DNA from: a virus
IMG/VR virus record: IMGVR_UViG_3300030107_001057
Span: 1-22,155 of that record
DNA length: 22,155 bases
Direction: 5' to 3' (one strand)
Shown here: in pieces, positions 16,299 to 21,686 of the stretch
Layout of the letters: every line of letters begins with the position of its first letter
Position numbering within the stretch: position 1 is the stretch's first letter
Translations under genes and position numbers: made by a program
Notes under the pieces: model-generated
Told to the model about the DNA's origin: nothing
The model's database searches: none
The model's input: only the letters and a program-made list of their open reading frames with translations

Positions 16299-17101
16299 TG
16301 TTAGGATCACACTTTTATAACGAGATAACTCGTAAAAATATTATTGCTTTTGGTACTCTCTTCAACAACATTAGTTTGAAGAAGAAAGATCCTAGTACTG
16401 GCGATGTTATTGAGGAGTCTAAAGTTCCTCTAGCGTATGGCCCTAGAGAGAAATTCTTAGCTCGTCTTGAAGAGACTCCAGATATTACAAGGAAGATGTC
16501 AATTACTCTTCCTAGACTCTACTTTGAGATGAATAGTATTCAATATGATGGATCACGTAAGACTTCTCCTATTCAAAAATATAAAACAATTATTCAAGAT
16601 AATGGAAGTGAGGTGAAGACTCAGTATGTTCCTGTACCTTATAACTTAGGTTTTGAACTTGGATGTATTGCTAAGTCACAGGATGATGCATTACAAATTA
16701 CTGAGCAGATATTACCATACTTTCAACCATCTTTCTCTATTACATTGAACATGATTCCAGATATGGATGAGAAACGTGATATAGCAATAGTATTAGATGG
16801 TATAAACTATGATGACTCATGGGATGGAAGTTACCTTGAGAGAAGATATATAACTTATACAATGCAATTTACCTGTAAGACATACTTCTACGGTCCTTAC
16901 AGCTCATCTGATATCATTAAGAAAGCTATTGTTTACGAGACACTTGGTGATCTTGCTGTTAATAGAAGAACTATAGAGAGACAATATACTCCTAAGGCTA
17001 AGACTGATATTAACTTAGATGGTAACATTGATGCTGCTGATGATGTATTAGTGGATCCAGGTGATGATTTTGGATTCAATGAAGGTATTACCTACTTATA
17101 A
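16298..17101 (+). CDS. 15: Proximal tail sheath stabiliser gp15 (tail terminator)
   Basis: Start taken at ATG 16298, overlapping the gp14 stop by one base (a TTG at 16295 would add one residue); 267 residues. gp15 caps the finished tail and sheath in T4 and joins it to the neck. The N-terminus (MLGSHFYNEITRKNIIAFGT) and the ARLEETPDITRKMSITLPRL and YDGSRKTSPIQKYK segments are the usual gp15 landmarks. At the C-terminus, residues 237-248 (DINLDGNIDAAD) match the 12-residue calcium-binding loop of EF-hand/dockerin type, with acidic or Asn ligands at loop positions 1, 3, 5, 9 and 12. This extension may bind Ca2+. Three bases lie between it and gp16. Confidence 0.88.
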   Translation: MLGSHFYNEITRKNIIAFGTLFNNISLKKKDPSTGDVIEESKVPLAYGPREKFLARLEETPDITRKMSITLPRLYFEMNSIQYDGSRKTSPIQKYKTIIQDNGSEVKTQYVPVPYNLGFELGCIAKSQDDALQITEQILPYFQPSFSITLNMIPDMDEKRDIAIVLDGINYDDSWDGSYLERRYITYTMQFTCKTYFYGPYSSSDIIKKAIVYETLGDLAVNRRTIERQYTPKAKTDINLDGNIDAADDVLVDPGDDFGFNEGITYL

Positions 17102-17103
17102 TC

Positions 17104-17520
17104 ATGGATGAACTAGAGAAAAATATGGAGAATATTCTGAACATTGAAGTTTCAAATACTCCTGAAGGTGGTTGTACTACCAGAAAGGATCAACTGAAAG
17201 ATGTTTCAGAAGATCGTGAAAAGGATTATGAGTATACCCGTGGTCAATTATATTCTCTGATTGATAAGGGTGCAGAAGCGGTTAATGGAGCATTGGAGGT
17301 TGCACAAGAGAGTGGCCACCCAAGAGCATATGAGGTTGCTACTAATGCAATGAAGCAAGTCGCAGACATGACTGACAAGCTTGCTGACCTACATAAGAAG
17401 ATGAAGGATCTTGATGAAGAACAGAAAGGTCCAAGTAAAGTTACTAACAATGCTATGTTTGTTGGTAGCACATCAGAGTTACAAAAAATGTTAAAACAAA
17501 TGGGAGGTGGTAAACGCTAA
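17104..17520 (+). CDS. 16: Terminase small subunit gp16
   Basis: 138 residues from ATG 17104. gp16 of T4 forms a ring that recognises concatemeric DNA and regulates the gp17 packaging motor. The sequence shows an N-terminal segment with a conserved DREKDYEYTRGQLY stretch. A helical core follows (ALEVAQESGHPRAYEVATNA, then MADLHKK-type helices forming a coiled coil around residues 75-105). A basic tail carries the cyanophage gp16 signature NNAMFVGSTSELQKMLKQ. Size and position after gp15 fit. Unusually for T4, about 4.2 kb of other genes separate it from gp17. The stop overlaps the next start by one base. Confidence 0.86.
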   Translation: MDELEKNMENILNIEVSNTPEGGCTTRKDQLKDVSEDREKDYEYTRGQLYSLIDKGAEAVNGALEVAQESGHPRAYEVATNAMKQVADMTDKLADLHKKMKDLDEEQKGPSKVTNNAMFVGSTSELQKMLKQMGGGKR

Positions 17521-17789
17521 TGGCACAGAATATGGATTACGCTAGACGCGATTACGATAATACGTTATCTGATCCTCAACCAGCAAGTACTACAGTTAAT
17601 CATTTCTCAGGTAATGAGGGATGGACTCAAATAAATTATAAGAATTTTAATGGTGATTATGTTGCCAAGGATTATAGCAATAACACTAGAACACCTGGCA
17701 CATTTCAAGCAAGGAATCACGACAATACTACACGTACACCTGCTGCATATCAGCGTCACGACATAAACAATAACGCAGTTTCAGCATAA
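17520..17789 (+). CDS. Small Asn/Thr-rich repeat protein of unknown function, 89 aa
   Basis: ATG 17520 overlaps the gp16 stop (TAATG). The protein is polar, rich in Asn, Asp, Thr, Tyr and Arg, without a membrane segment. Two imperfect tandem units follow one another at residues ~53-84: SNNTRTPGTFQARNHD and NTTRTPAAYQRHDINN share N-x-TRTP-x-x-aromatic-Q. An earlier RRDYDNTLSDP may be a degenerate copy. The composition suggests an extended or disordered chain. I do not recognise a family. Its tight coupling to gp16 suggests late co-expression. Confidence 0.65.
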   Translation: MAQNMDYARRDYDNTLSDPQPASTTVNHFSGNEGWTQINYKNFNGDYVAKDYSNNTRTPGTFQARNHDNTTRTPAAYQRHDINNNAVSA

Positions 17790-17823
17790 GTGTTATAATT
17801 ATTTGTAGTATTAGTTTATAAAG

Positions 17824-17982
17824 ATGAGACTAAATGAAGGAGATGTTGCTCGTTTAGTTACTGCATGTAAGTTATACCAAGATAACACTGGTTCTGAGTA
17901 CATGTGGGATGAGTATGAAGAGCTTATTCATAAATTGAATAAACTCTGTGATCAAGGTATGTGTAACACGAGTAATAAATAA
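17824..17982 (+). CDS. Small protein, 52 aa, unknown function
   Basis: The frame from ATG 17824 to TAA 17980-17982 encodes 52 residues beginning MRLNEGDVARLVTACKLYQD. It is a charged, helical protein with three cysteines and an amphipathic C-terminal helix (YEELIHKLNKLCDQ). Small proteins of this kind recur in marine T4-like phages. Support comes from coding-like composition and from fitting exactly between the neighbours (34 bases after the previous stop, 9 before the next start). The upstream gap contains TATAAT at 17794-17799, but there is no convincing -35 element. Confidence 0.6.
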   Translation: MRLNEGDVARLVTACKLYQDNTGSEYMWDEYEELIHKLNKLCDQGMCNTSNK

Positions 17983-17991
17983 TAAAAAACC

Positions 17992-18375
17992 ATGAGGAAT
18001 AATATAGGAGTTGATCCAAATGAATGGTTCGACGATAAACCGCATCCCCATGATAGTATGCCAATAGCAAATGGCAGTAATAGATACGCACCCCCTGAAA
18101 AAATGATAGAACTAGAAGATAATCCCAGACCAGAAGAAGAGGCAGCACAAGATTGGTTTGAGAGTGATACCTATGCTTCTCGTCATAAATCAACACCTGA
18201 TCATGAGAAGAGTGCTGAAGAAATAGTAACGATGCATGAAAAAATGTATAGAATTGCTACTAATAGGTATAATCCATTTTCTGTAGGTGGTTCTGAGAAT
18301 TGTGATTCAGATATTAGTTGCAATTCTGGGAATATGGACTATAATGGTGGAGGTTCCGAAGAAAGATTATCATGA
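17992..18375 (+). CDS. Acidic, probably disordered protein, 127 aa, unknown function
   Basis: ATG 17992 follows an A-rich leader with no clear ribosome-binding site. The chain is rich in Asp, Glu, Asn, Pro and Ser, with motifs such as GVDPNEWFDDKPHPHDSM at the N-terminus, WFESDTYASRHK in the middle, and a Gly/Asn/Ser tail with two cysteines. One helical stretch (EEIVTMHEKMYRIATNRYNP) lies near residues 76-95. It ends in an ATGA overlap with the DUF2997-like gene and is therefore probably coupled to it. No family is recognised. Confidence 0.62.
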   Translation: MRNNIGVDPNEWFDDKPHPHDSMPIANGSNRYAPPEKMIELEDNPRPEEEAAQDWFESDTYASRHKSTPDHEKSAEEIVTMHEKMYRIATNRYNPFSVGGSENCDSDISCNSGNMDYNGGGSEERLS

Positions 18376-18575
18376 AAGAAACAATCAAATTTACCATCGC
18401 ACAAGATGGCACTGTAACCGAAGAAATTCTTGGAGTATATGGTGATGCATGTGAGAAACTTACATCAGACATAGAAGAAAGTCTCGGATCAGTTTATTTT
18501 AAAGAAAATACTTCAGATTACTACACACAGAACAATGTCGCACTTCAGCACAATCAAAACCAAATTAAAATGTAA
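18372..18575 (+). CDS. DUF2997-like protein (cyanobacterial type)
   Basis: 67 residues from ATG 18372. The N-terminal 50 residues match the DUF2997 pattern as I know it from cyanobacteria: a strand IKFTIAQDGTVTEEILGVYG, a cysteine with helix (ACEKLTSDIEESLG), then ENTSDYYTQ. In cyanobacterial genomes DUF2997 genes commonly sit beside a Ycf35/DUF1257 gene, and here that partner starts 41 bases before this gene ends. Function of the family is unknown. The last ~13 residues (ALQHNQNQIKM) lie in the overlap and may be non-essential. Confidence 0.75.
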   Translation: MKETIKFTIAQDGTVTEEILGVYGDACEKLTSDIEESLGSVYFKENTSDYYTQNNVALQHNQNQIKM

Positions 18576-18921
18576 AGAGTCACTAGTAAGTGCATTGAAT
18601 ACTTTAGGCCATGATACAGAAGAAAATGTTTTACTGGTTAATCCAGTAGGACATGAGCATAAACAATGGAATGTTTGTGTTGCTATAGCACCTGACATTG
18701 GATTTAAGTGGTGTGATAATTCAGAACATTATAAGTTAGTTACTGAAGAAGACACTTGGGATCTTGATGTACCTGTTAGCAGATTTATTGATAAGCTGAC
18801 ACAACAGTATGCTATAGAAAAAATAAAAAGGCAAACTGCTGAAGAAGGTTATGTCGTAGAGAGCGAAGCTAGGAATCTCAATGGATCTGTGGAATTACTT
18901 GTCAGCAGATGGAGACATTAA
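18535..18921 (+). CDS. ycf35: Ycf35/DUF1257 family protein
   Basis: 128 residues from ATG 18535, 41 bases inside the previous gene. It shows the full landmarks of the cyanobacterial and plastid Ycf35 family: N-terminal MSHFSTIKTKLK, a central DIGFKW, the YKLV..DTWDLDVP region, RFIDKLTQQYA, and the C-terminal GSVELLVSRWRH. Length is that of cellular Ycf35 (about 128). The biochemical role of Ycf35 is not established. Restriction mainly to oxygenic phototrophs makes it a clear host-derived gene. It forms an overlapping pair with the DUF2997-like gene, as in cyanobacteria. A late-promoter octamer follows within the next gap. Confidence 0.85.
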   Translation: MSHFSTIKTKLKCKESLVSALNTLGHDTEENVLLVNPVGHEHKQWNVCVAIAPDIGFKWCDNSEHYKLVTEEDTWDLDVPVSRFIDKLTQQYAIEKIKRQTAEEGYVVESEARNLNGSVELLVSRWRH

Positions 18922-18946
18922 TAAGTATTAATTACTACTAAAAATC

Positions 18947-18954
18947 TATAAATA
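18947..18954 (+). promoter_or_regulatory. T4-type late promoter octamer TATAAATA
   Basis: An exact TATAAATA lies in the 57-base gap after ycf35, 24 bases before the next ATG. A start near 18960 would leave a short leader containing GGGA ahead of ATG 18979. It probably drives the downstream genes, including plastocyanin, late in infection. Confidence 0.6.
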
Positions 18955-18978
18955 TATGCAGTATGGGATTGAAAGATC

Positions 18979-19203
18979 ATGCCCCTGACTCAACAGCGAC
19001 ATTACACAGTCGGTTATCACGACTTACAACAAAAGAAATATGAAATTTGTGAGTATGCCATGAGTGCATATGAAGCAATAGAACACTGTAAAGAGGATGT
19101 ATCTTATCTAAAAGATCATCCTCATTTTATTGATTACTGCAATAACGAGGAGATTGATAACATCTCTCGTTTAATGGCTGCTGGTATTCCAATGGGACAC
19201 TAA
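18979..19203 (+). CDS. Small protein of unknown function, 74 aa
   Basis: ATG 18979 follows the late-promoter octamer and a GGGA site. The protein begins MPLTQQRHYTVGYHDLQQKK and looks like a small alpha/beta domain: two strands, then an amphipathic helix (SAYEAIEHCKEDVSYLKDHP), then a second helix ending AAGIPMGH. It has two cysteines in addition to several histidines. Proteins with this opening are common among small cyanomyovirus genes as I recall, without known function. Only three bases separate it from plastocyanin, so co-transcription is expected. Confidence 0.68.
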   Translation: MPLTQQRHYTVGYHDLQQKKYEICEYAMSAYEAIEHCKEDVSYLKDHPHFIDYCNNEEIDNISRLMAAGIPMGH

Positions 19204-19206
19204 ATA

Positions 19207-19596
19207 ATGAAAAATAATTTAAAACATGAAATTATGTGGTGGATGAGTAGACTTACAATAATGCTTACGTCATTATTTTTATCATTTTCATTAGCAGCAT
19301 CAGCGTATGCTACTGAGAATACTATGTCAATGGACATACAAATGGGATACAAAGGTAATCTTGTTTATGAACCAAATGAAATGACAGTTAAGGTAGGTGA
19401 TACAGTTACTTTTATGATTGGTGATTTACCACCTCATAATATAGTATTCCTCAACAACCCAGAGTTGTCACATCCTGATCTAGCATTTAGTAGTGGAGAG
19501 AAATTCCCTGTTACTTTTGATAAGGCAGGTGAATATGAATTCCAATGTGAACCTCATGCAGGTGCTGGAATGAAAGGTGTTATACATGTCGTTTGA
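19207..19596 (+). CDS. petE: Plastocyanin (thylakoid-lumen copper electron carrier)
   Basis: 129 residues from ATG 19207 (ATG 19243, giving a shorter signal peptide, is an alternative). A hydrophobic signal segment (LTIMLTSLFLSFSLAASAYA) ends in a good cleavage site after A35, fitting export to the thylakoid lumen. The mature domain is a cupredoxin with the complete type-1 copper site: H77 in PPHNIVF and C114, H117 and M122 in FQCEPHAGAGM, with the C-x2-H-x4-M spacing of plastocyanin. The DTVTF and GEYEFQCEPH strands agree. It carries electrons from cytochrome b6f to photosystem I, so a phage copy would support photosynthetic electron flow during infection. The stop lies inside the next gene. 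Confidence 0.93.
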   Translation: MKNNLKHEIMWWMSRLTIMLTSLFLSFSLAASAYATENTMSMDIQMGYKGNLVYEPNEMTVKVGDTVTFMIGDLPPHNIVFLNNPELSHPDLAFSSGEKFPVTFDKAGEYEFQCEPHAGAGMKGVIHVV

Positions 19597-19780
19597 TTTT
19601 AACGAAGAAGAACTATTGTGTTTACAAGTGTGCTTACAAAATGCACCAACACCATATCATATCTCTAAGAAGAAGATAGTATCAGAACTTGAGGATAAGA
19701 TAGGCAAACCACCTAAAGTGGAACATGAACCATTGAAGTTGCCTAAGTATGATTTAACAAAATACGGAATTTATGATTGA
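19586..19780 (+). CDS. Small protein of unknown function, 64 aa
   Basis: ATG 19586 overlaps petE by 11 bases; a GTG at 19577 in frame is a weaker choice. The protein has an acidic N-terminal helix (DFNEEELLCLQVCLQNAP), a basic turn with SKKKIVSELEDKIGKPP, and a Pro/Lys/Tyr-rich tail (LPKYDLTKYGIYD). It has two cysteines five residues apart and no membrane segment. I recognise no family. The petE overlap suggests translation coupled to plastocyanin. Confidence 0.62.
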   Translation: MSFDFNEEELLCLQVCLQNAPTPYHISKKKIVSELEDKIGKPPKVEHEPLKLPKYDLTKYGIYD

Positions 19781-19796
19781 AAAAGGTGATAAGATT

Positions 19797-20051
19797 ATGA
19801 AGATGCTTCTGTTAAATTCACATGAAGCAGACTTCTTATATAAAAAAGAGGACGGTTCGTTCTATGTGTGTCATCATCGAAAAGGTGGTGACACTTTTTC
19901 TATACCTGAGATACAACTAGAGATGTTCCCACCTGAACCGCCCAAGAAGATAAAGGTGAATGAAGATGCACCACACCATAATATACTAGAGAGATACTAT
20001 GGTAAGGATTGGGAAATTAAACCAGTAGAAGGATTGGAGGATCATTACTAA
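19797..20051 (+). CDS. Small protein of unknown function, 84 aa
   Basis: I choose ATG 19797 because AAGGTGA lies about eight bases upstream; the in-frame ATG 19773 would add eight residues and overlap the previous gene. The protein opens MKMLLLNSHEADFLYKKEDG and then carries VCHHRKGGDTFSIPEIQ and a Pro-rich FPPEPPKKIKV linker. It ends with a charged tail (ERYYGKDWEIKPVEGLEDHY). It is soluble and probably a small beta-rich domain. No function known; the stop overlaps the next start by one base. Confidence 0.62.
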   Translation: MKMLLLNSHEADFLYKKEDGSFYVCHHRKGGDTFSIPEIQLEMFPPEPPKKIKVNEDAPHHNILERYYGKDWEIKPVEGLEDHY

Positions 20052-20341
20052 TGCATCCTAACGGTTACACTAAAGAAATGATCAAGGAGATCTTAGGGTC
20101 TTCTTGGCCTACTATGCCTGAAGATCATGAGACTGGTAATCAATTAAGAAGAAGAAAAGGAAGAGAGATGAGAGCAGGGAAGAGACCCTACCCTGTATAT
20201 AATGCAAAGAAAACTGGCCCTAATTTCGATGAAAATGGAAAATACATTTATCCAGAAGGTTCTGGATTCAGTTATCTCCAATATCTCAAAGACAACCCAA
20301 ACTCAACAGAAGCAGGAACTTACGGATCAAAAGTATCATGA
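20051..20341 (+). CDS. Small basic protein of unknown function, 96 aa
   Basis: ATG 20051 follows GGAGG (20036-20040) by ten bases. The protein begins MHPNGYTKEMIKEILGSSWP, then a strongly basic helix (QLRRRKGREMRAGKRPYP), and a Gly/Pro/Tyr-rich C-terminus (GPNFDENGKYIYPEGSGF). The basic stretch could bind nucleic acid, but there is no recognised domain. Fifty bases follow before the next start; they hold only the GGAGG ribosome-binding site of the next gene. Confidence 0.62.
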   Translation: MHPNGYTKEMIKEILGSSWPTMPEDHETGNQLRRRKGREMRAGKRPYPVYNAKKTGPNFDENGKYIYPEGSGFSYLQYLKDNPNSTEAGTYGSKVS

Positions 20342-20391
20342 GTATCTTGTTCGTCAACATTACCTAGCATGTCATATGGAGGATGATTATA

Positions 20392-20583
20392 ATGAGCGAA
20401 GTAGTTCACTCAGTTAATATAATGTGTGCTATACTTTTAGTAGGAGTAGGTGTAGTTATCTACTACATATTTAAGTATGATGAATTTTGGCCAAATGACG
20501 GAACACAGTCAAGAAACGAAGATCGCAATATTGGAAGCGAAGGTGGAACACATGATGGGTCATGTGAAGGAACTGACTCTTAG
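20392..20583 (+). CDS. Small single-span membrane protein, 63 aa
   Basis: GGAGG at 20378-20382 fits ATG 20392; ATG 20383 would be too close to it. Residues 7-30 form one hydrophobic helix (VNIMCAILLVGVGVVIYYIF) with a short acidic N-terminus. After KYDEFWPNDG the chain becomes a polar Gly/Ser/Asn/Asp tail. This tail lies in the 89-base overlap with the next gene and looks like read-through of its other frame. A small inner-membrane accessory, possibly lysis-related, is conceivable, but nothing in the sequence proves it. Confidence 0.55.
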   Translation: MSEVVHSVNIMCAILLVGVGVVIYYIFKYDEFWPNDGTQSRNEDRNIGSEGGTHDGSCEGTDS

Positions 20584-20962
20584 AGTTCGTGCTAATGAAA
20601 AAGTAGTTGCTATTGTCAGTGCTGTTGGCATTGGTGCTGGTGGTATTATAGGATCTACTGCGTTTGCACCAAAAGCAGATGCACATATGGGTCATTCATT
20701 TCCTACAGGTGAATGGATACAGAAAATAAGAGATCATGAATCTAAGAAGGATAGAACTCCTGTTGAAGATATGATAAATAATTCACTACAAGAATTTAAC
20801 TATGGGAGCAATGAAACCACCAAGTCGGAAGTCATGTTACAATTTCCGAGTGACGAAGATAGACAAGGTTCTAGATGGAGACACGATAGATGTCACCATA
20901 GACCTTGGTTTCGATCTTTACAAGAAAGAACGGGTAAGGATTGCAGGAGTAGACACTCCTGA
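20495..20962 (+). CDS. Coiled-coil plus membrane-span protein (XhlA/holin-accessory-like topology)
   Basis: ATG 20495 is preferred (MTEHSQETKIAILEAKVEHM), though ATGs at 20477 and 20480 are in frame. Residues 8-37 are a heptad coiled coil; residues 42-62 form a hydrophobic Gly/Ala-rich span (VVAIVSAVGIGAGGIIGSTA). A His/Lys/Asp-rich cytoplasmic or periplasmic part follows to about residue 110. The layout resembles phage XhlA-like proteins that accompany holins, but I claim only the topology. The last ~50 residues overlap the nuclease gene by 152 bases. They are rich in Arg, His and Trp, as expected of an out-of-frame extension, so the functional protein may effectively end earlier. Confidence 0.52.
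   Translation: MTEHSQETKIAILEAKVEHMMGHVKELTLRVRANEKVVAIVSAVGIGAGGIIGSTAFAPKADAHMGHSFPTGEWIQKIRDHESKKDRTPVEDMINNSLQEFNYGSNETTKSEVMLQFPSDEDRQGSRWRHDRCHHRPWFRSLQERTGKDCRSRHS
20773..20780 (+). promoter_or_regulatory. Late-promoter-like octamer GATAAATA before nuclease
   Basis: This one-mismatch late octamer lies inside the coiled-coil/membrane gene, 30 bases before the nuclease start. A transcript start near 20786 would give the nuclease its own short leader. Chance occurrence in AT-rich coding DNA cannot be excluded. Confidence 0.35.
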
Positions 20963-21269
20963 GAAAAGGACTCGTGATTTAGAAGAGAAAGCATTGGGTA
21001 TTGATGCTACCAATTGGATGAAAGGGACATTAACTGATACTGTAGAGAATTCTGAAAATGAACTCACTATTAGAACCGAACTCAAAGGTGGTGTCGGTAA
21101 GTATGGCCGTTTATTAGGTTGGTTATATGTTGGAGATTCAGAGAAGTCTCTCAATGAACAGATGATCGAAGAAGGATATGCTTGGGAATACGATGGTGGC
21201 ACTAAGCAAAAGAACTTTGAAGAACTACGTGAGATACGTCGTGCTCACGGTACACTTATTGAAGGTTAA
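20811..21269 (+). CDS. Thermonuclease-like (staphylococcal nuclease family) protein
   Basis: 152 residues from ATG 20811 (ATG 20802, three residues longer, is equally possible; GGGAG lies very near). All three family blocks are present: KVLDGDTIDVTIDLG near 19-33, RVRIAGVDTPE at 41-51 with R43, D48 and E51, and GKYGRLLGWLYV at 96-107 with R100. These match the catalytic Arg, Asp, Glu and Arg of the SNase fold, which cleaves DNA and RNA with Ca2+ dependence. There is no signal peptide, so it should act in the host cytoplasm, for instance in host DNA breakdown. It overlaps the upstream gene by 152 bases; the next gene starts three bases after. Confidence 0.85.
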   Translation: MKPPSRKSCYNFRVTKIDKVLDGDTIDVTIDLGFDLYKKERVRIAGVDTPEKRTRDLEEKALGIDATNWMKGTLTDTVENSENELTIRTELKGGVGKYGRLLGWLYVGDSEKSLNEQMIEEGYAWEYDGGTKQKNFEELREIRRAHGTLIEG

Positions 21270-21271
21270 TT

Positions 21272-21466
21272 ATGTTTTCTGTATTAAATGTCGTAGAGGC
21301 ATGGAATGAAATCTCATGGGGAGATGCTATTCCATTTATCCTCGTCTTAACTGGTCTTTACTGGGTTAAGGTAAAGATAGATACATCTGCTGGTCTAGGT
21401 AGAAAGAAAAGCAGACAATTGAAAAAGATTATTGTTGAGGCAATAAAAGAAGCTAATGGAACTTAA
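21272..21466 (+). CDS. Small single-span membrane protein with basic tail, 64 aa
   Basis: ATG 21272 follows GAAGG at proper spacing. Residues ~18-35 form a hydrophobic helix (DAIPFILVLTGLYWVKVKI) after a Trp/Glu-rich N-terminus. The C-terminal part is strongly basic and helical (GRKKSRQLKKIIVEAIKEA), so it probably lies on the cytoplasmic side. It is the third small membrane protein within 1.1 kb. The stop lies 11 bases inside the Nfu-like gene. Function unknown. Confidence 0.62.
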   Translation: MFSVLNVVEAWNEISWGDAIPFILVLTGLYWVKVKIDTSAGLGRKKSRQLKKIIVEAIKEANGT

Positions 21467-21686
21467 TGATTCTAATGTCATAGAGGTACTCACCGAGATA
21501 CAACCATACATCGAAGCAGATGGTGGTTTCTTGGAGTACGTTGAGACTGAAGAAGGTTATGTCAAAGTTAGACTTGGAGGTGCTTGTGCTACATGTGCTA
21601 TGAGCACTATGACTTTAAAGCAAGGTATTGAACGTAAACTTATGGAAGAAATACCAGACGTAAAAGGAGTAGTACAAGTATTATAA
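21456..21686 (+). CDS. Nfu/NifU C-terminal domain protein, Fe-S cluster carrier
   Basis: 76 residues from ATG 21456, all of them the NifU C-terminal (Nfu) domain without any extra domain. Landmarks: IQPYIEADGGFLEYVE (15-30), VKVRLGGACATCAMSTMTLK (36-55) with the cluster-binding pair C44-x2-C47, GIERKL and EEIPDVKGVVQV. The spacing and the STMTLK-x-GIE context match cyanobacterial NifU/Nfu proteins that carry 4Fe-4S clusters to apo-proteins such as photosystem I. As a phage gene it may maintain Fe-S supply in the infected cell. Its stop overlaps the gp17 start (TAATG). Confidence 0.92.
   Translation: MELNDSNVIEVLTEIQPYIEADGGFLEYVETEEGYVKVRLGGACATCAMSTMTLKQGIERKLMEEIPDVKGVVQVL

Noticed and set aside
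17791-17823. TATAAT in the gap before the 52-residue gene as a sigma-70 promoter
   Set aside because: TGTTATAAT resembles an extended -10, but nothing like TTGACA lies 16-18 bases upstream, and such words are frequent in this AT-rich DNA.
20202-20417. A 71-residue frame whose end reads like protein (YHEYLVRQHYLACHMEDDYN)
   Set aside because: Its only ATG far upstream lies 140 bases inside the 20051 gene in another frame, and no start codon exists near the protein-like part. A frameshift joining the two is possible but unsupported.
20944-20961. 7-bp inverted repeat CAGGAGT/ACTCCTG with a 4-base loop
   Set aside because: It falls on the conserved AGVDTPE codons of the nuclease, so protein constraint explains it well enough.
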